Origin: Stenocarpella maydis
Taxonomy: Eukaryota; Ascomycota; Sordariomycetes; Diaporthales; Diaporthaceae
Length of the DNA: 64,000 nt
NCBI GenBank assembly: GCA_002270565.1
Contig: NQMI01000088.1
Location: 74,782-138,781, forward strand
Direction: 5' to 3'
Made by a program: the position numbers and the translations under genes. How positions within the stretch are numbered: position 1 is the stretch's first letter; each line of letters starts with the position of its first letter. Of this stretch, positions 13,206 to 26,027 are shown piece by piece. The notes below the pieces were generated by a model, which ran no database searches, had not been told where the DNA came from, and saw only the letters and a list, made by a program, of their open reading frames with translations.

Positions 13206-16109
13206 ACCAATTGTAAATATGCAGATCGGAAGATAAAGATAGGCATGCACCTCAGCCACACAAATTTGAAGTGCTTCACATAAGCATCTCTAGAAATTAT
13301 CTGAAGATATTTGGATGATACTTTTCTTAGTGTTTGTGCGCGTACACTTGTGGACATAGCTAGCTAGTCATCACGTCGCCCTGGCCTTTTCAAGTCGAGG
13401 GGTCACATCTGGAGCTCTGGCAACTCTGCAAATTATCATGCAATCAGAGCAGTAGCATGAATTGATGGTGAACCACTTAAGTAATGATCCTCGAGCAAAT
13501 TGGAGGCAAGCATTCCGTTTTCTCGATATCAATCTTGTTCCTGGAGCTGTCCATGGTGATACATGTGGAGAACTTTGCTGGGGGGTGTGCCTTTCAACCT
13601 CATTTGGAGATGTGTCCCACGTGGGAGAGATATCCCGCATTATTCAGACAGTGAGTGGGCCTAATATTCAACACCTTCGCTGCTGCAAAAATTCATGTGG
13701 CATACGAGGAAGAATCATTGCCTCATTTCACTTGTAACACACCAGAGAACCTGATAGGTCAGATTGCGGCCACTGAAGCTGCAACGATATTGGACTTGAA
13801 AGTCGCCTCTCGGACAACCCACGTGGTAGAAAAAGAAAGAAAAAAAGGTTCCAAATGTGTGTGGGAGAGAGACAGAATAAGACCAAGTTGAGGCAAGTAA
13901 AAATAAATTCGGAAAAAACTGGAGACTAGGTATTTAGTCCAGAGCCTGTTACACAATTTGTATGAGGAGACTTCTAGGCTTGAGTACCTAGGTACGGCGG
14001 CGACGCCAGCAGGGCTAAGCAAAAATGAGCAGCGGCCTCTTGTCGACTTACGGAACATGGCCATGTTGAGGAGAATAGGCGGGTTCGAGGTTCCTGACAC
14101 GCCTACCTGCACCACGGACAGCTCCTGTGAATGATAACATGCAAGATACGTAGCCATGTCGTATTCGTGGCACGAGCGTGACCGACCAAGGCGACACATG
14201 CCGGTGTCGTCGAAATGAATGGGCCCAGGCTCCGGCCAAGGCGGACCAATCTCACCCCCCAACAGGACGCTTGCAAATTTGCCTGACGGGGCGGCCTAGC
14301 CCCGTCGATTGGGGCGTGATCCTCTGCCTGGGTGTTTGGGTGCTGCCTGTCTGCTAGGTACAATGTCAGTTCCCACGGGATGAACGCAGTCGCATGCCTT
14401 GAAGCCATGTTGACCTTGGAGAACAGCCACGTGGCCATAAATAGAACCTGCGAGCCCATCCAAGTTGCTACGAGTGATAGTGGTGTAGGAGTATCCAGAT
14501 ATAGCCAGCCGCGCGGAATAACAAGCATCTTGACAGGGACCACAGCCCTTGATACCCCCACGTATGACGGGGTTCAGACACCATAGCTAAAATCCTTGGT
14601 GGATGCCTGTTTCCGGGGAATATATCCTTCTAGGTGGCCTGACTACTGTAGGTCCAGCCAAGGCTGCCACGCTGCCGTGTTACCGAGCGCCCGGAATCCT
14701 TCCTGCAACTGTTCATGGCGCACGAACCCCTACCACGGGCCTCTGCCATGGGTCTCGAAAGGATCCGAAGGATCTGCAAGCAACCTTGAAAGCTGCTTGG
14801 CACTGAGCTGTTCTCTGCGGCAGTTCAAGCTCATAGTGCGTAGATCATTTGGCGGCCAAGGAAGGTCCGAAATGACGGGAGGCTGAGCCTTGTGATTTTT
14901 ACGTGGCGAAGTTGAAATCAGACAGCCGTTCAGCCTCGCCTTCAAAGATGCTCCCATCCTCTCGGCTATGATCCCTCAACCAGATGAAAAGGTGGAAATA
15001 GCACATCCTCCACCGAGGAAATACCCCGGTGTGATCCACCTTGCAGGTGTGAGCCGTCCAAGGAACTGGTCACAGTAACATTCATTTGGTTCAAATGTTC
15101 ATAGATACACCACTAGGGAGACGTCAAGATTAACGATTACAACACACCGGTCATACTTATAGGGAGAACAGAGAGCCGTGATCTAAATTTGTGGTCAAAT
15201 CAGGGGCCAGCGATCTGAGAAAAGATGATGGCCACAGAACGTGAGGCGGGATCTCAGACATGAGGCTCGGCTCCGAGGGAGCCAGTCGCCATCTCGAGGC
15301 ACCTGAGCAAGCACAAACTCCTAGCTTAGGCGATCTCTAAAATATTCAGTTCAACCTGAACTGTGCTACAAACCCTCCAGGTTAGAAGAATCGCAAGCAG
15401 TCCACAGTCTCGTAGCCCCATTGCGTTCATTGTCGTGGGCAGTGGTCACTTATTAGTAAGCTACTAGAGCCGCAGCACCAGAGACCGTAACCCGCTGTTG
15501 GCCTCGACGCCCCGAATTGTAGACGAACCAAGGCCGGCCGGGCTTACGCAGAGACAGATAGTAGGATACGTAGACATAGATAGCCAGTGAGACGGATAGA
15601 AAGGAGGAGCAGAGGTGTGCGGCTATCTATTAGCAATAAATAGTTATGTTGAGTAGCTCTAGTCGTAGTAATGGACTTATGCATATCCGCGAGGGAATCT
15701 TCGGCATAGTCAGTATTCAACACATCTAGCGACCATCTTCGCGTGGCCAGTGGCCTCAACAACCGGCAACCCCTGCCTGACGCAATCAGGGAGATTGCCA
15801 GAAATGCGATAGCAATAGTGGAACAAAATAAATCGCTGTGGTATCTCAACGACTCGAACACACCATCAATCTATAACAAGCAAGCCCGCTCTACAGACCC
15901 AACAGTAAACAACACACTGGCCAGACCAATTAAACACAAGACGCCTTCCCTCGCAGACTCCACGCTCTAATCAGACCGGCTCTGCCTGGTGTCAAACCCA
16001 CTCTTGCAATACCCTGGCAGGTTCTACTCCAAGTCATCCCGAGAGACCTTGTGCCCCCGTACGGCGTGGCGGAAAGTCGTCCCGCTCGCCGTCTCGAGAC
16101 CTTGCGGGC
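13206..16109. other. Gene-poor accessory stretch with a possible minus-strand exon relic
   Basis: No complete gene is supported. On the minus strand, 14561-14330 encodes a hydrophobic segment (MGSQVLFMATWLFSKVNMA, then FIPWELTLYLA), and 14262-14056 encodes a segment ending in a canonical donor (GTAAGTC at about 14055). These could be two exons of a decaying membrane protein, but I cannot match them to a family and no start or end can be fixed. The last kilobase before the Abp2 gene shows nothing but scattered short frames. Confidence 0.3.
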
Positions 16110-18486
16110 CTATTTCTGTATCGATTCCTCGCCGGGATACGGCATCCGGGGCTCCTGGAAGAGCCGCAGCATGCCCTTCCTGATGTCGCTCAGCTCCGAC
16201 TTCTGCTGCTGGACAATCTCGAGCAGGCTGCGGTACTTCCTCTCCCACCTTGTCCCGTCGGCGGCGGCGGCGCCGCCGCCCTCCTCGTCCTCGTCACCGC
16301 CCGCGTCCGCCATTTCGCTATCGTCCTCGTCCCCCTCGGCATCCTCGTCGTCCCCCGCCGCCCCGGGTGCGGTGTTCTCCTTGCTCTTCCTGTTCCTGTG
16401 GCCCCTCCACTTGCCGTGCGGCAGCGCGACGCGGATGCTGTAGGCACCCTTGACGTCGCCGAGCTGCAGCTCCCAGTTGCAGTCGTACACGCTGGACCCG
16501 TCCCCGCCGGCCGTCTTGTGCACCTTGACGCTCCTGCCGCTCCTGAGGAGGCCGCCGCCGACCAGCGCCGCGACATTGACGAGGAAGGTCTCCTTGCTGG
16601 CCGCGCCTTTCATAATGTCTTCGATGACCTGCTGGTAGATGCCTGCGGCCTCGTCGACGCTGCATGCTGGGATCTGGGTGCCGGTTGGATCGAACCAATC
16701 TGCTCCTACTATGTCATATATGAAGAAGGATTCGAGGGCGTCGAGGTTTGTTCGGTCGGTGAGGTCCGAGAACTGTATTCCCTTACGGCCTTCGGCCGCT
16801 GCTCGAGGCTGAGTTGATGGAACTCGTTCCTGTTGGAATTGTTGGTCCGTTGCTGCATACGTGAAAGCATCATTCGGTGATATCGCCGCCGATACACTGG
16901 GCTGTTGGTGCTGCTGGAAATGCTGCTGCTGGTGCTGTGGTTGTTGTTGCATGTAATCATGATCTGCTGTCCCGAATGCCTCCATTACCAGGGCATCCGT
17001 GCCGTGCGGCATTGCACCAAAGTCAGCATCATGTTGACCCCTCATAGCTCTGCCGTTAATCATCACCATGGGCGGCGTGCCCGTATTTCCTGGCGGCGTT
17101 GCGAGCCTGACCTCTGTACCTGCTCGCTCCGGTACCTGCAATGAAAGCCGGCTTCGGGTGGGTCTGAGGGCGCGTGGATGAGACTGGTCCTGCATCGACG
17201 CATCAAAGGCAGCATGCTGAGGTTGGTTCATTATAAGGTTTGACTGAGGCTCGGGGGCCATCGAGACAGCAGGACGGTTAGGACTGGCAGCCACCACCAT
17301 GCCTGGCATGCTGGGTGTCATGTGCGGAGAGACATGGTCGTAAGTCGGGCTGCTCAGAGCAGGGAAGGCGTGGAAGGGCGAGGCGTCGCTGGTTGAACTG
17401 GTGGTTTGGCGGTTCAGAGGAGGTCTTCCACGGGTCTTCCCAGGGCCACCTGGACCGCCACTCCTCCAGGCTGACGACACGACTTTTGCCCCATGCCGTT
17501 TGTTTGTTTTGGGCTTACTGGATGCAGCTGCGGGCTTGGCCTCTCCGGTCTGGCTGGGCCAGAAGCCATTCCCGGGTGGGGTCATTGCCGAGTACGACTG
17601 TGCTGTCAGGGGAGTCTGTGCGAAGTTATCGCCGGCCCAGCCAGCGCCTGGAGTGCCCAAGTTCAAGCTTAACCGGGCGAACTGGTCTTGGGAGGGTGAC
17701 GGGAAGACCACGGTTCCTGCTGCTGTTCCGGCATGGGCAGGCCAGAGGTCAAGTGGCTGGATGCCGGCGCCGCCACCAGTCCCACTCGCTCCCAGCTCTT
17801 CACCACCACTTCCAGGACGCGGTCTCTGCGAGGGAGACCTGCTGGTGTCTTCATTCTCTGGTCGCTTCCTCCCCCTACGTGGCCGGATTTGTGGCAACAG
17901 CGACCTCAAGGCCATGTCGTCCTCCGCCGCCACGCCATCACGTCCTTCTTCTAGGACCGGGTTCGGATCTGTGGGTATCTCCGTCCAGTATGGATGGGGG
18001 TTGCCAAGAAGGTAGTCGAAGAAGGCATCGATATGCATCGAGTGCATCCACCGCTGAATCATATTAGTTGCTGTTGCCAGATGCCATGGGGTTCAGACTC
18101 TTTACCTTCAAGCGCACGGCGTACTGCTGTATCTTTTGCGCGCTCTGTCCCTTGTCCTGGTCCGGCGGGTCGACCCCTAGTTGCAGTGCCAGATCTGCCC
18201 AGGTCTTGATCTCCTTTATTTGGAAGAGTCCTATCAACTCGAAGAGTGTGTAAGTGCTGAACGATTTCCCCCCGCTCTTGGGCGGGACCTTGAAGGCTTC
18301 TCTGAGGGCTGCGGTATCAGTTTCTGGCGGTACACCCGGGTTACAGTAAAGGATGAACTGAGCATATGCGTCGTCGATGGTCTCGGGCGTGACATTCCTG
18401 GGGGGCAAGGTACGGCGGGTGGATGCTGGTCTCGGGGCAACATTTCTGGCGAGCATGTGGGTGCTGTGATGATGCATCATGCCCAT
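16110..18486 (-). CDS. ARS-binding protein 2 (Abp2 family)
   Basis: The family is named for a fission yeast protein that binds origin (ARS) DNA; its role in filamentous fungi is not well established. Exon 1 (18486-18106) and exon 2 (18053-16110) join at RL-K/RWMHSMH, giving 774 residues. The conserved core lies at the N-terminus: ETIDDAYAQFILYCNPGVP, then KSFSTYTLFELIGLFQIKEIKTW, GQSAQKIQQYAVRLK and MHIDAFFDYLLG. A long low-complexity middle follows, with proline- and serine-rich parts and a glutamine-rich tract encoded at about 16909-16952. Near the C-terminus there is a second conserved region (FFIYDIVGADWFDPTGTQIP, then VKVHKTAGGDGSSVYDCNWELQLGDV) and an acidic Asp/Glu run at about 16275-16345. 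The ATG at 18486 fits the family start (HHH then MLARN), but an upstream ATG at 18630 is in the same open frame. It is transcribed away from the PMP47-like gene. Confidence 0.88.
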
Positions 18487-21400
18487 CCTGGGACTGGCAT
18501 GTGCCTCTGATGCCGTTTCCGAGCATTCAGATGCGTGCAAGGAGAGGATAGGACATGGGCTCCAGTATGACTGAGCAGTGAGACGAGCCTGGAGCTTTTG
18601 CTTATTCAGATAGGGCAGGAGCACGTACATACGTCACGAAGGATAGGCAAGGCTCGTATAGACAGACGATGGTGTGAAAGATCAAGGGAGCACAACGGGG
18701 GATGCAAGGTAGTCATCCACCTTTCTCGGCCGATAGAAAGGGATGACGGTCGTTCAGTAGACACCAATAGCCTCGTGGATCTGAGGGATCGCTCAAGGCG
18801 AGCCTTCGGAGCCTCCTTTCCAGCCTAGAAGTTGAAGGATCAGCCTCGCTACGGCACATGGGATCCTGATGCCTAGTGGGCCATGGTCTAATCTGGGTGT
18901 GTCTGGGGGGTTCCCGTGTATGGCGCAAGAAATGAGAATAACGGAGGGGAGACCCGAAAGCTCAGCCACGGGGATGACAGTACCGGTGCCAGACTAGGAT
19001 CACACCAGACCAGATCACATCAGACCCGGAATTTGAAGGCGGCAGCCCCTGATGATGGTCGGGGCAGGCCTTGAGCGGTCATCGTGAAATAACCGTGTGG
19101 TTACCTGCGCATGTAGTGAGATGTTTCTGTCCGTGGAGAGGAATGTGAGGTGGACGAGCCGACCAAGCCTGGCATAAGAGAGGCGCAAGGGCAAGACCGA
19201 GGGACTGTCTGGGGACTGGTGGTCGTCCTCCTCCTTGGATGGCTCTCTAGGGACCCAAGGTCCAAGGCCTGTTGGTCCGGAACGAGGACAGGGCCGTCCA
19301 CAGCCAGGCCGTATAAGTGCTTTCTAGCACTTGGTGAGGGCGGACCAAGCGTGTAAGACAGTAAGAAAAGGGATGGCTGATGGGGGTGGCATTAGATCAG
19401 ATCTGGGCCGTTCCGCTCCTGTTGAGCGCGTCCTCGTCAGCCACAAGACAGGACCAAGGCGGCAGGATGGCGTTGGTTTGGTTCTCCCGGACACGGAGGT
19501 GACATGGCAGAATATGACATGAGCACTGCTCGGTTTCAGCCAGGAGTGCAGGTTGATTGTCTAGTCAACGAGAGGCCCCGGAAGACGCATGTGCAACAAA
19601 GGTTGTGGTCGGCCAGAGGACCAACCACGCGCCGAGTTCGAAGTGTCTGCCTGTCGCTGCGCTTCCTCTTGTGGATCTCACAGTGATAGTCTGGCTGTCG
19701 TGCTGCAGGGTAGGTCCCAGCGCGGATAGCGGCAGCAAATGCTCGCCAGCCTGTCTACTTAGGCAAACTTAATCCCGAAATAGCAATCGACAGCAGGGGA
19801 GAGGGGTGTACTCTTTTTCTCTTCTTTTCCTCTTCTTTTCTTGCGTGGAGTCCGGACCACCTGAGAATGTCAGTTGGATGTCAAGCTCTGGCTTATTGTT
19901 TCCGGCCGGGGGGCCAGATATGTCCGAATAAGTGATGGCTGATGACCACTGATTACAGGAGCGCCGCCCAACACCAAGGAAGCAGAGCTCGCAAACGGGC
20001 GAGTGAGGATGCAGCATGCAGCGAGTGCCTGGCAATCGCCAAGCAGTCCGAGGTGGGAGGGCCAGCGGCCGGTTGTGTGTGCGAGGCGGGTTGATGAGGG
20101 TATGGCCGGATGAGGATATCGTACAAGACATGACAATAATACAATACAATAGAAGACGACGCGACGCAATAGTACGCAGGACAGCCAGCCCATCACAGCT
20201 CATCCGCTACACCGCCACGCCTGCAATTACAGCCATGTCGAAGATGCCACGCCACGTGGAGAAGGGCGGTGGCCATGGCGGAGGCCATGGCGGAGGCCAA
20301 GTGCGACAGCCCGGACCCGGCGTGTTGGGCAATGGGCTCGCAGTCATGTCAGAGAAGCCAGGCCCAGGCGACAGGGCGTGCGTGTGTCATGATGGGACGA
20401 GGAGAGCTGGCTGGGAAGCGACGAGCAAAAGAGTGCGAGTGAGCAGTCAGAGGCAGCGGGTAACTCACAGCAGAAACAAGCCAGGAGCAGGAGCCGGAGC
20501 TGCAGTTGGGAGGATCCTCCTGCGGGACTGGCACTTGTTCCTTCAGGTGAGCACAGAGTGAGTGAGGGATTCTGGTTTCTCCCCTTGCCCGAAGGAATGA
20601 CGGTGCAGCCGGGGGAACCACCAACGACACCAAGACACACCCACGCACTCGGACAGTTATTGTTACTTACTCGCGCCCCAAATAACCCTGCTGGAGCCTG
20701 CCCGCATAGACCATGAATGAGCAGATACAAGCTCCGGGACCGCCCACCGGCACGTGCATTGTGCATTGTGCATTGTGCATCGTGCATTGTGCATTCGATG
20801 GTGCATTGGGTCGTCGCGATCCTGCCAGACTTCTCAGCCAGGCCTGGCTGCACTGGCCAGGAGAGACCGCGTCTGAGGGTTGATCGATGTTGGCCCTTCT
20901 GCCTCCCGCTTCTCTCGCGACACGGGTTGGGAATCCCCAGGCCTGACGAGGTCGCTCTCTGCCCGGGTGCGCCGTCATCCGCCGACAGGAGACGCGGCCG
21001 AGACACGATGAGTGCGAGCTGTTGTGCATGCACTGCACTGTGCACGAGGCCATCGCCACTGGGCTGCTGCTCTGGCTTCTCTGGGCTGGGCTGGGTGACA
21101 CCGCGTTGGAGAATCGCCAATGTCGCCGGCGTGCCCATCCTGCCCGCCGTCGAGGCATGGTTCTGGGAGACCCGGACCAGCCGGCTGCTTTCTGATCCTT
21201 CTGGTCCGTGGGCGGGGCTGGAAAACACCGTCTCATCTCTATGGTGCTGTACGGTCTTGTACTCTGCTCTGCTCGGCTCTGTTGTGCTGGGCTTGCGCTG
21301 TTATCCCGACTCTGGGGGCTGGGCGGGCTTACTGTACAAGAGGCTCTGAGATCCCAACAAGCTGGGTCGGCAGGTGTCAACCAGAAACCACGACAGGCCC

Positions 21401-21772
21401 AAGACAACCAGCAGTTGGCTATCAGATGCCAATAACGTAACCAACACAGCTCGGGCGGCAGAGAGGCTGTCCCAAGCTGCTGGGTCCTGCGCCCAACCAC
21501 TGCCGTGCCGTCTCTGCACTCGGACCTCGGCTGATTTGCATTGCTCAGGCGCCGGTTCGTCTGCATCAACCGACTGATTTGACCACAGCTATTTGCCTAG
21601 GCATGCCTGCCATGCCATGCCACGCCGACGTCCCCGCCAACGGCGACGACATGAACGAGGACATTGACTAGCCACTTATTTGCTCTGTCTCGTTGTTCTG
21701 AAATCAAGTCTTATTCCTTCGGCACTGGAGCGAACCAGACCGCAACCCTCACCAGTATAGCAAGCCGACGCA
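18487..21772. other. Long intergenic region between two divergent genes
   Basis: About 3.3 kb separate the starts of the Abp2 gene and the PMP47-like gene. It carries simple sequence: C/T-rich runs at 19807-19845, a duplicated GGCCATGGCGGA at 20271-20300, and the GTGCATT array listed separately. Several long open frames exist on both strands at 20.0-21.6 kb, but their products are low complexity, overlap each other and have no recognisable domain. The region may contain long 5' leaders or non-coding RNA; nothing visible decides this. Confidence 0.45.
20754..20807. repeat. Tandem 7-bp repeat (GTGCATT)
   Basis: Six contiguous copies of GTGCATT occupy 20754-20795, one of them GTGCATC, followed by a 5-bp spacer and a seventh copy at 20801-20807. 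It is a minisatellite-like array in the divergent intergenic region. Confidence 0.9.
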
Positions 21773-22837
21773 ATGGCACCTGCTGCATCCAAGCCCGTGA
21801 TACCCCAAAACGACAATGTCGCCCATGCCCTTGCTGGTGCGGGTGGTGGGATCCTGTCCATGGTCCTCACGTACGCGCCTCCTTCGTGCATCCGCCTCCA
21901 CCAGGCCAATATCGGGCCGGGGATCTATATACACTGACATGACCCGTCTGCTCATAGTTACCCTCTGATCACCCTCTCCACCCGCGCCCAGGTCGAGTCC
22001 AAGCGTGCCGACTCCACCTTCCTCAAGGCCGTCCGCCAGATCACGGCCCGTGAGGGCATACCCGGCCTCTACGCCGGCCTCGACTCGGCACTGTTCGGCA
22101 TCTCGGTCACCAACTTTGTCTACTACTACTGGTACGAGTGGACCCGTGCCTTCTTCGAGAAGGCCGCCGAGAAGGCCGGGAGGGCATCCAGGAAGCTCAC
22201 GACCGTCGAGAGCATGATGGCCGGCGCCCTGGCCGGGTCTGCCACCGTCATCATCACGAACCCCATCTGGGTCATCAACACGCGCATGACCACGCGGAAG
22301 CACCAGGCCGAGGACGGCGAGAAGGAGACGCTGCCCGGGGGGTCCACAGAGCCCATCAGGGCGCCCTCGACCGTCGGCACGCTCCTCTCGCTCCTCAAGA
22401 GGGAGGGCCCGGCGGCGCTGTTCGCGGGCGTGCTCCCGGCGCTCGTCCTCGTCATCAACCCCATCCTGCAGTACACACTGTTCGAGCAGCTCAAGAACGT
22501 GGTCGAGAGGCGCCGCCGCGTCACCCCGGCCGTCGCCTTCCTCCTGGGCGCCCTCGGCAAGCTGTTCGCCACGAGCATCACGTACCCGTACATCACGGTC
22601 AAGTCGCAGGCCCACGTCGCAGGCGGCGGCGGGGACGGCGGCGGCAACAAGGAGGGCATGTCGGCCGCCATCAGGAGGATCGTCAAGGAGGAGGGCTACG
22701 CGGGCCTGTACAAGGGCATCGGCCCCAAGGTCACACAGAGCGTCCTTACCGCCGCGCTCCTGTTCGCCTTCAAGGACGTGCTCTACGAGCAGACAGTAAG
22801 GCTGCGACAGCGTGCGGCCACCAAGGCCCTTGCTTGA
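21773..22837 (+). CDS. Peroxisomal adenine nucleotide carrier (PMP47/ANT1-like)
   Basis: An SLC25-family carrier of the peroxisomal PMP47/Ant1 type, which exchanges ATP for AMP across the peroxisomal membrane to support fatty acid activation. Two exons (21773-21870 and 21958-22837) join in phase at VLT-YPLITLSTRAQVESK and give 325 residues, the usual carrier length. Three carrier repeats are seen, each with its signature: YPLITLSTRAQ, NPIWVINTRM and YPYITVKSQA. The second, with Ile-Trp-Val-Ile-Asn, is characteristic of the PMP47 group rather than of inner-membrane carriers. There is no mitochondrial presequence. A glycine-rich insert (AGGGGDGGGNKEG) precedes the last matrix helix. The gene converges on MAK10, leaving about 490 bp between the two stops. 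Confidence 0.9.
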
Positions 22838-23328
22838 TTGCTTGACTGGGCCCATCGTATCTGTCCTGCCGGGGGGCGCACAACTGCTGGTCGGCACTCG
22901 TGGGAGTCGGCCAGGTGACCAACAAGCGCGCGTTCACTATTCCTAGTGCGCACTAGCTCAATTTTGTTCAGTTTTTATGTATCTCTCTCTCTTCGCTTCA
23001 CGGCAGCATGACATGTGATCCGAAAACGAAAAACAGTGCCCACGGGTTCGGCTTGGCAGGGGTTGACCGGAAAACTTAGCATGTGATTGTTTAGGTTCGG
23101 GTGGTGACGCTGCGGCTACGGGGTTCCACCGCACCCCGGCCCGGCTGAGCCGGGGTGGTGGATGTGCGGTACAATGTATCTGTCTGCTTGTGCTTGTGTC
23201 GTGTGGGAGAATGATTGTGAGGATAATTGCGAGATGGAGGGACCAAGGTGACGCTCAAATTGCAAGCCCACAGGATGCCGCCTGTCTTCTATTGTGGTTT
23301 GACCCATGTTTACGCCCATCATCGTCCA
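22838..23328. other. Convergent 3' intergenic region (PMP47-like / MAK10)
   Basis: Lies between two converging stop codons and should contain both 3' UTRs. A GC-rich imperfect inverted repeat (caccccggcc cggctgagcc ggggtgg, 23131-23157) could form a hairpin. No gene is seen. Confidence 0.5.
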
Positions 23329-25633
23329 TCATGCCGCTGACCCCTTGGCAGCCGCACCGCCCTTCACTGTGATCTTGGGGACGATCCACCACTCGTGGTA
23401 CCCCTTGTCCGGGCCCAGGGTCTCAACAGGAGCCTCGACGACCTCACCCCTGTCTCGCGCGTCAAGAACCTTTCTCAGCGCCGTGGTAGCCAGGCCGGCC
23501 TGGATGACACTCTTGAACCCGTTTGTTGTGCCGGCGAGCCAGCGCCCGTAGGTGCCCTCGCCGGCGGCGAAGGCCTCCTTCTCGTCAAACTTGGTGAGGA
23601 GCTCGTAGCCTTTCTTGGCGCCGTTGACGGCGGCCTCGGCCTGCTCGAGAAGGGCGCGGTCGGTCTTGTCGGGCTGGCGGGCCGAGTGGGCAAAGTCGGT
23701 AAAGGTGGGCAGCTCGGGCAGCTCGACGGGGAGGAAGGGCCGCATGCGGATCTCGTAGCGCAGGGCGTCGGACGAGTACGGGCGGGGCGGCGGCGAGGCT
23801 AGCCCGAGGCGGTCGTAGACCAGCGCGTACACCGAGGCCAGGGCGTCGGCGAGCTCCCACGTCACGGCGGCGTCGAGGATCGTCGCCCGTAGGTACGACA
23901 GCGACCGCGTCACCTGCGCCTCCTGGCTGGCCGTCAGGGACGACGGCCTGGCGCGCAGGTCATTGAGCGTGCGCACGGCGAAGGCCTTGATGCGCTCGAC
24001 GTGCGCGGCCCGCGTCCGCGCGAGGTAGCTGAGGTACCAGTACATGCCGCCCAGCTCGTCCGGCTGGTAGACCTCGAGCTCGAAGCCGAGCTGCACGATC
24101 CACTCCATCAGCCGCAGCTTGTACAGGTACGCCCAGCTCGACAGCGGCAGCGAGTAGGTCGGGCTGGCCGCGCCCGACCCGAACGGCTGGTATTGCATCG
24201 GCTTCTCGTCCAGCGCGATCTGCAGCAGCTGGTCCAGCTCCTCGGCGTCGGCCTGCACCGCCTCCCAGTCCTGGATGGCGTGGCACAGGGTGCGCCGCAC
24301 GCGACAGCGGTTCTGGCAGAACGCGCGGAACACGTCCAGGTATGACTGGGCCGCCCGCTGCCGGAAGATCTCCATTTGGTGGGCGATTGCGAAACGCGGG
24401 TCGTTGGGGTTCTCGACCTTGTCATTGGCGGGGTCGAGTAGCCTGCTGCAGGGGAGGACAACGATGGAGAGGTCATCGTCAAAGACCTGGCGGATGCTGA
24501 GGCAGCCTAGCAGGATCATGTCCTTGAAGAGGTAGTTTTGCAAGAGCGTCCGGATATACACCAGCGGCTGCGGTTTCTTGGCCTGGAAGGATAAGACAAA
24601 GTTCTAGCCTCCTGTGTCAGCCAGCACACATCCACCGCCGTGGGTGGCGTAACTCACCAACAAGCTTTGTGAGTCCGAGTACTTAAGGACATCGGTGACC
24701 TCGATGCCATCCACGAACAGGCGCTTGAGATGCGAGTATGTGTCCTCGAAACCGAGCTGGACAATAGGCCTGGGCGGCATCGTACTGGCTAGCCGCCGCT
24801 GGAGCTTTGCGCTGAAGCATTCGGGGACAGGTGTGCCGAGATGGTGAGACTTGTTGATGGGCTCCAAAATGGACTTCATCTGAATCCATGGTGTCTTCAA
24901 GGACTCTGGGTGGCTCCTCAGCTCGGAGAGCTCTATCGCACGCAGGAAGGCATATCTGAGCTCGAGGCGGAAGTCTAGTGCCTCTACTATCTCTTGCCCT
25001 ATCTCATGTTGGTGGCTGCGCAGCAGGCGACGCGCCTCCTGTAGCACATCCCTTATCTGCTCCCTGTCGATGCTATCGAGGAGAGATCGGTGGTAGGTAT
25101 TTGTAACAAAGTCCTCCTCCTAACTCATGAATCAGCCAGCGCACATGGCCCACGGGCGTGGGGTGTGTTGCCTCACCTCATAGTAATGCTCAAACTTGAT
25201 CCGCTCGTTCACGTACCAACATGCCTTGAGCAGACCCAGGCAGTATGCCCTGAGGACCGAGAGCATCGGGTCCTTGTGGACGAAGTCCTCGGCGTTGCGA
25301 GTGAAGTGAGCCTCCTGGATCACAACAGGTTGTGGCATCATGATGGCCTCGAGATATACGCTGGTGAAAAGAGTCTGAGACAAGGGATACCCCAAATGCC
25401 ACGCCACCTATGTTGAGATCAGCTACGGGGTCGCGTGTGCTGGGAAGACGTGGGCCTGACGCACTTCATGGCAGAGAAGTTGGTCAATAATACCCAGTAC
25501 CTCCTTCGGGAGCAGTGGGCGTGTCACGTCGTAATCGTCGTCCAGGGACTCGCCTGCTGCAAGACATCCGCTGTCCATCTTGGGGTCCATGATCTGTGAC
25601 AGGTAACGGAGTAAGTGTCAGGCAAAGAGGCCC

Positions 25634-25669
<36 letters not shown>

Positions 25670-26027
25670 GGTACCTCAAGTGCCCCGACAGACTCGAACA
25701 GTGTGAAGAAGCCATCCTTGACCAGCTCGCCCGGCTCGAGCGCTGTGGAGCGGTCAGTGAGAGGACCGACGGTGTGGTGTGAGCGGCTGTGGGTGCTTAC
25801 TATTAGAAGCTGCGATAAACTTCTTGGTGATGTCTGTGGTTATGATGGCCTCACTGGTAATCTTGGGCGGCGGAGGCTCATCGTCCAGGTCTGATAGGCC
25901 TTGCTGGTTTAGCGAGAGCCCCAGAAACTCTAAGCTTCGTTAGTTAGAGGATGCGCAATACTTATAACGCGTGGGGGAAAGATAGGTCCGCACCTCTAGC
26001 CATCAGGGAATCGTTCACCGTCATCAT
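23329..26027 (-). CDS. MAK10: NatC auxiliary subunit Mak10 (NAA35)
   Basis: Mak10 is the ribosome-anchoring auxiliary subunit of the NatC N-terminal acetyltransferase, which acetylates proteins starting Met-Leu, Met-Ile, Met-Phe or Met-Trp, working with Mak3 and Mak31. Seven exons splice in frame: 26027-25994, 25929-25801, 25742-25675, 25593-25465, 25407-25177, 25119-24658 and 24603-23329, giving 775 residues. Diagnostic stretches are GELVKDGFFTLFESVGALE, then IMDPKMDSG, LLCHEVAWHLGYPLSQTLF, NFVLSFQAKKPQPLVYIRTL and LFKDMILLGCLSIRQVFDDDL. Intron 3 contains a (GGCA)n tetranucleotide run at about 25639-25669. It is the last of three minus-strand genes following QCR2 and ATP15. Confidence 0.93.
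25639..25669. repeat. (GGCA)n microsatellite inside MAK10 intron 3
   Basis: About seven uninterrupted copies of GGCA lie within the intron between the third and fourth MAK10 exons, just downstream (in gene sense) of the donor site. Confidence 0.85.

Noticed and set aside
20344..21228. Long minus-strand open frame of nearly 300 codons
   Set aside because: It overlaps an even longer frame in another phase and the GTGCATT array, has low-complexity sequence and shows no domain.
21749..22897. Minus-strand frame of 382 codons
   Set aside because: It is antisense to the PMP47-like carrier and rich in Arg/Asp/Gly, a composition artefact of GC-rich coding DNA.
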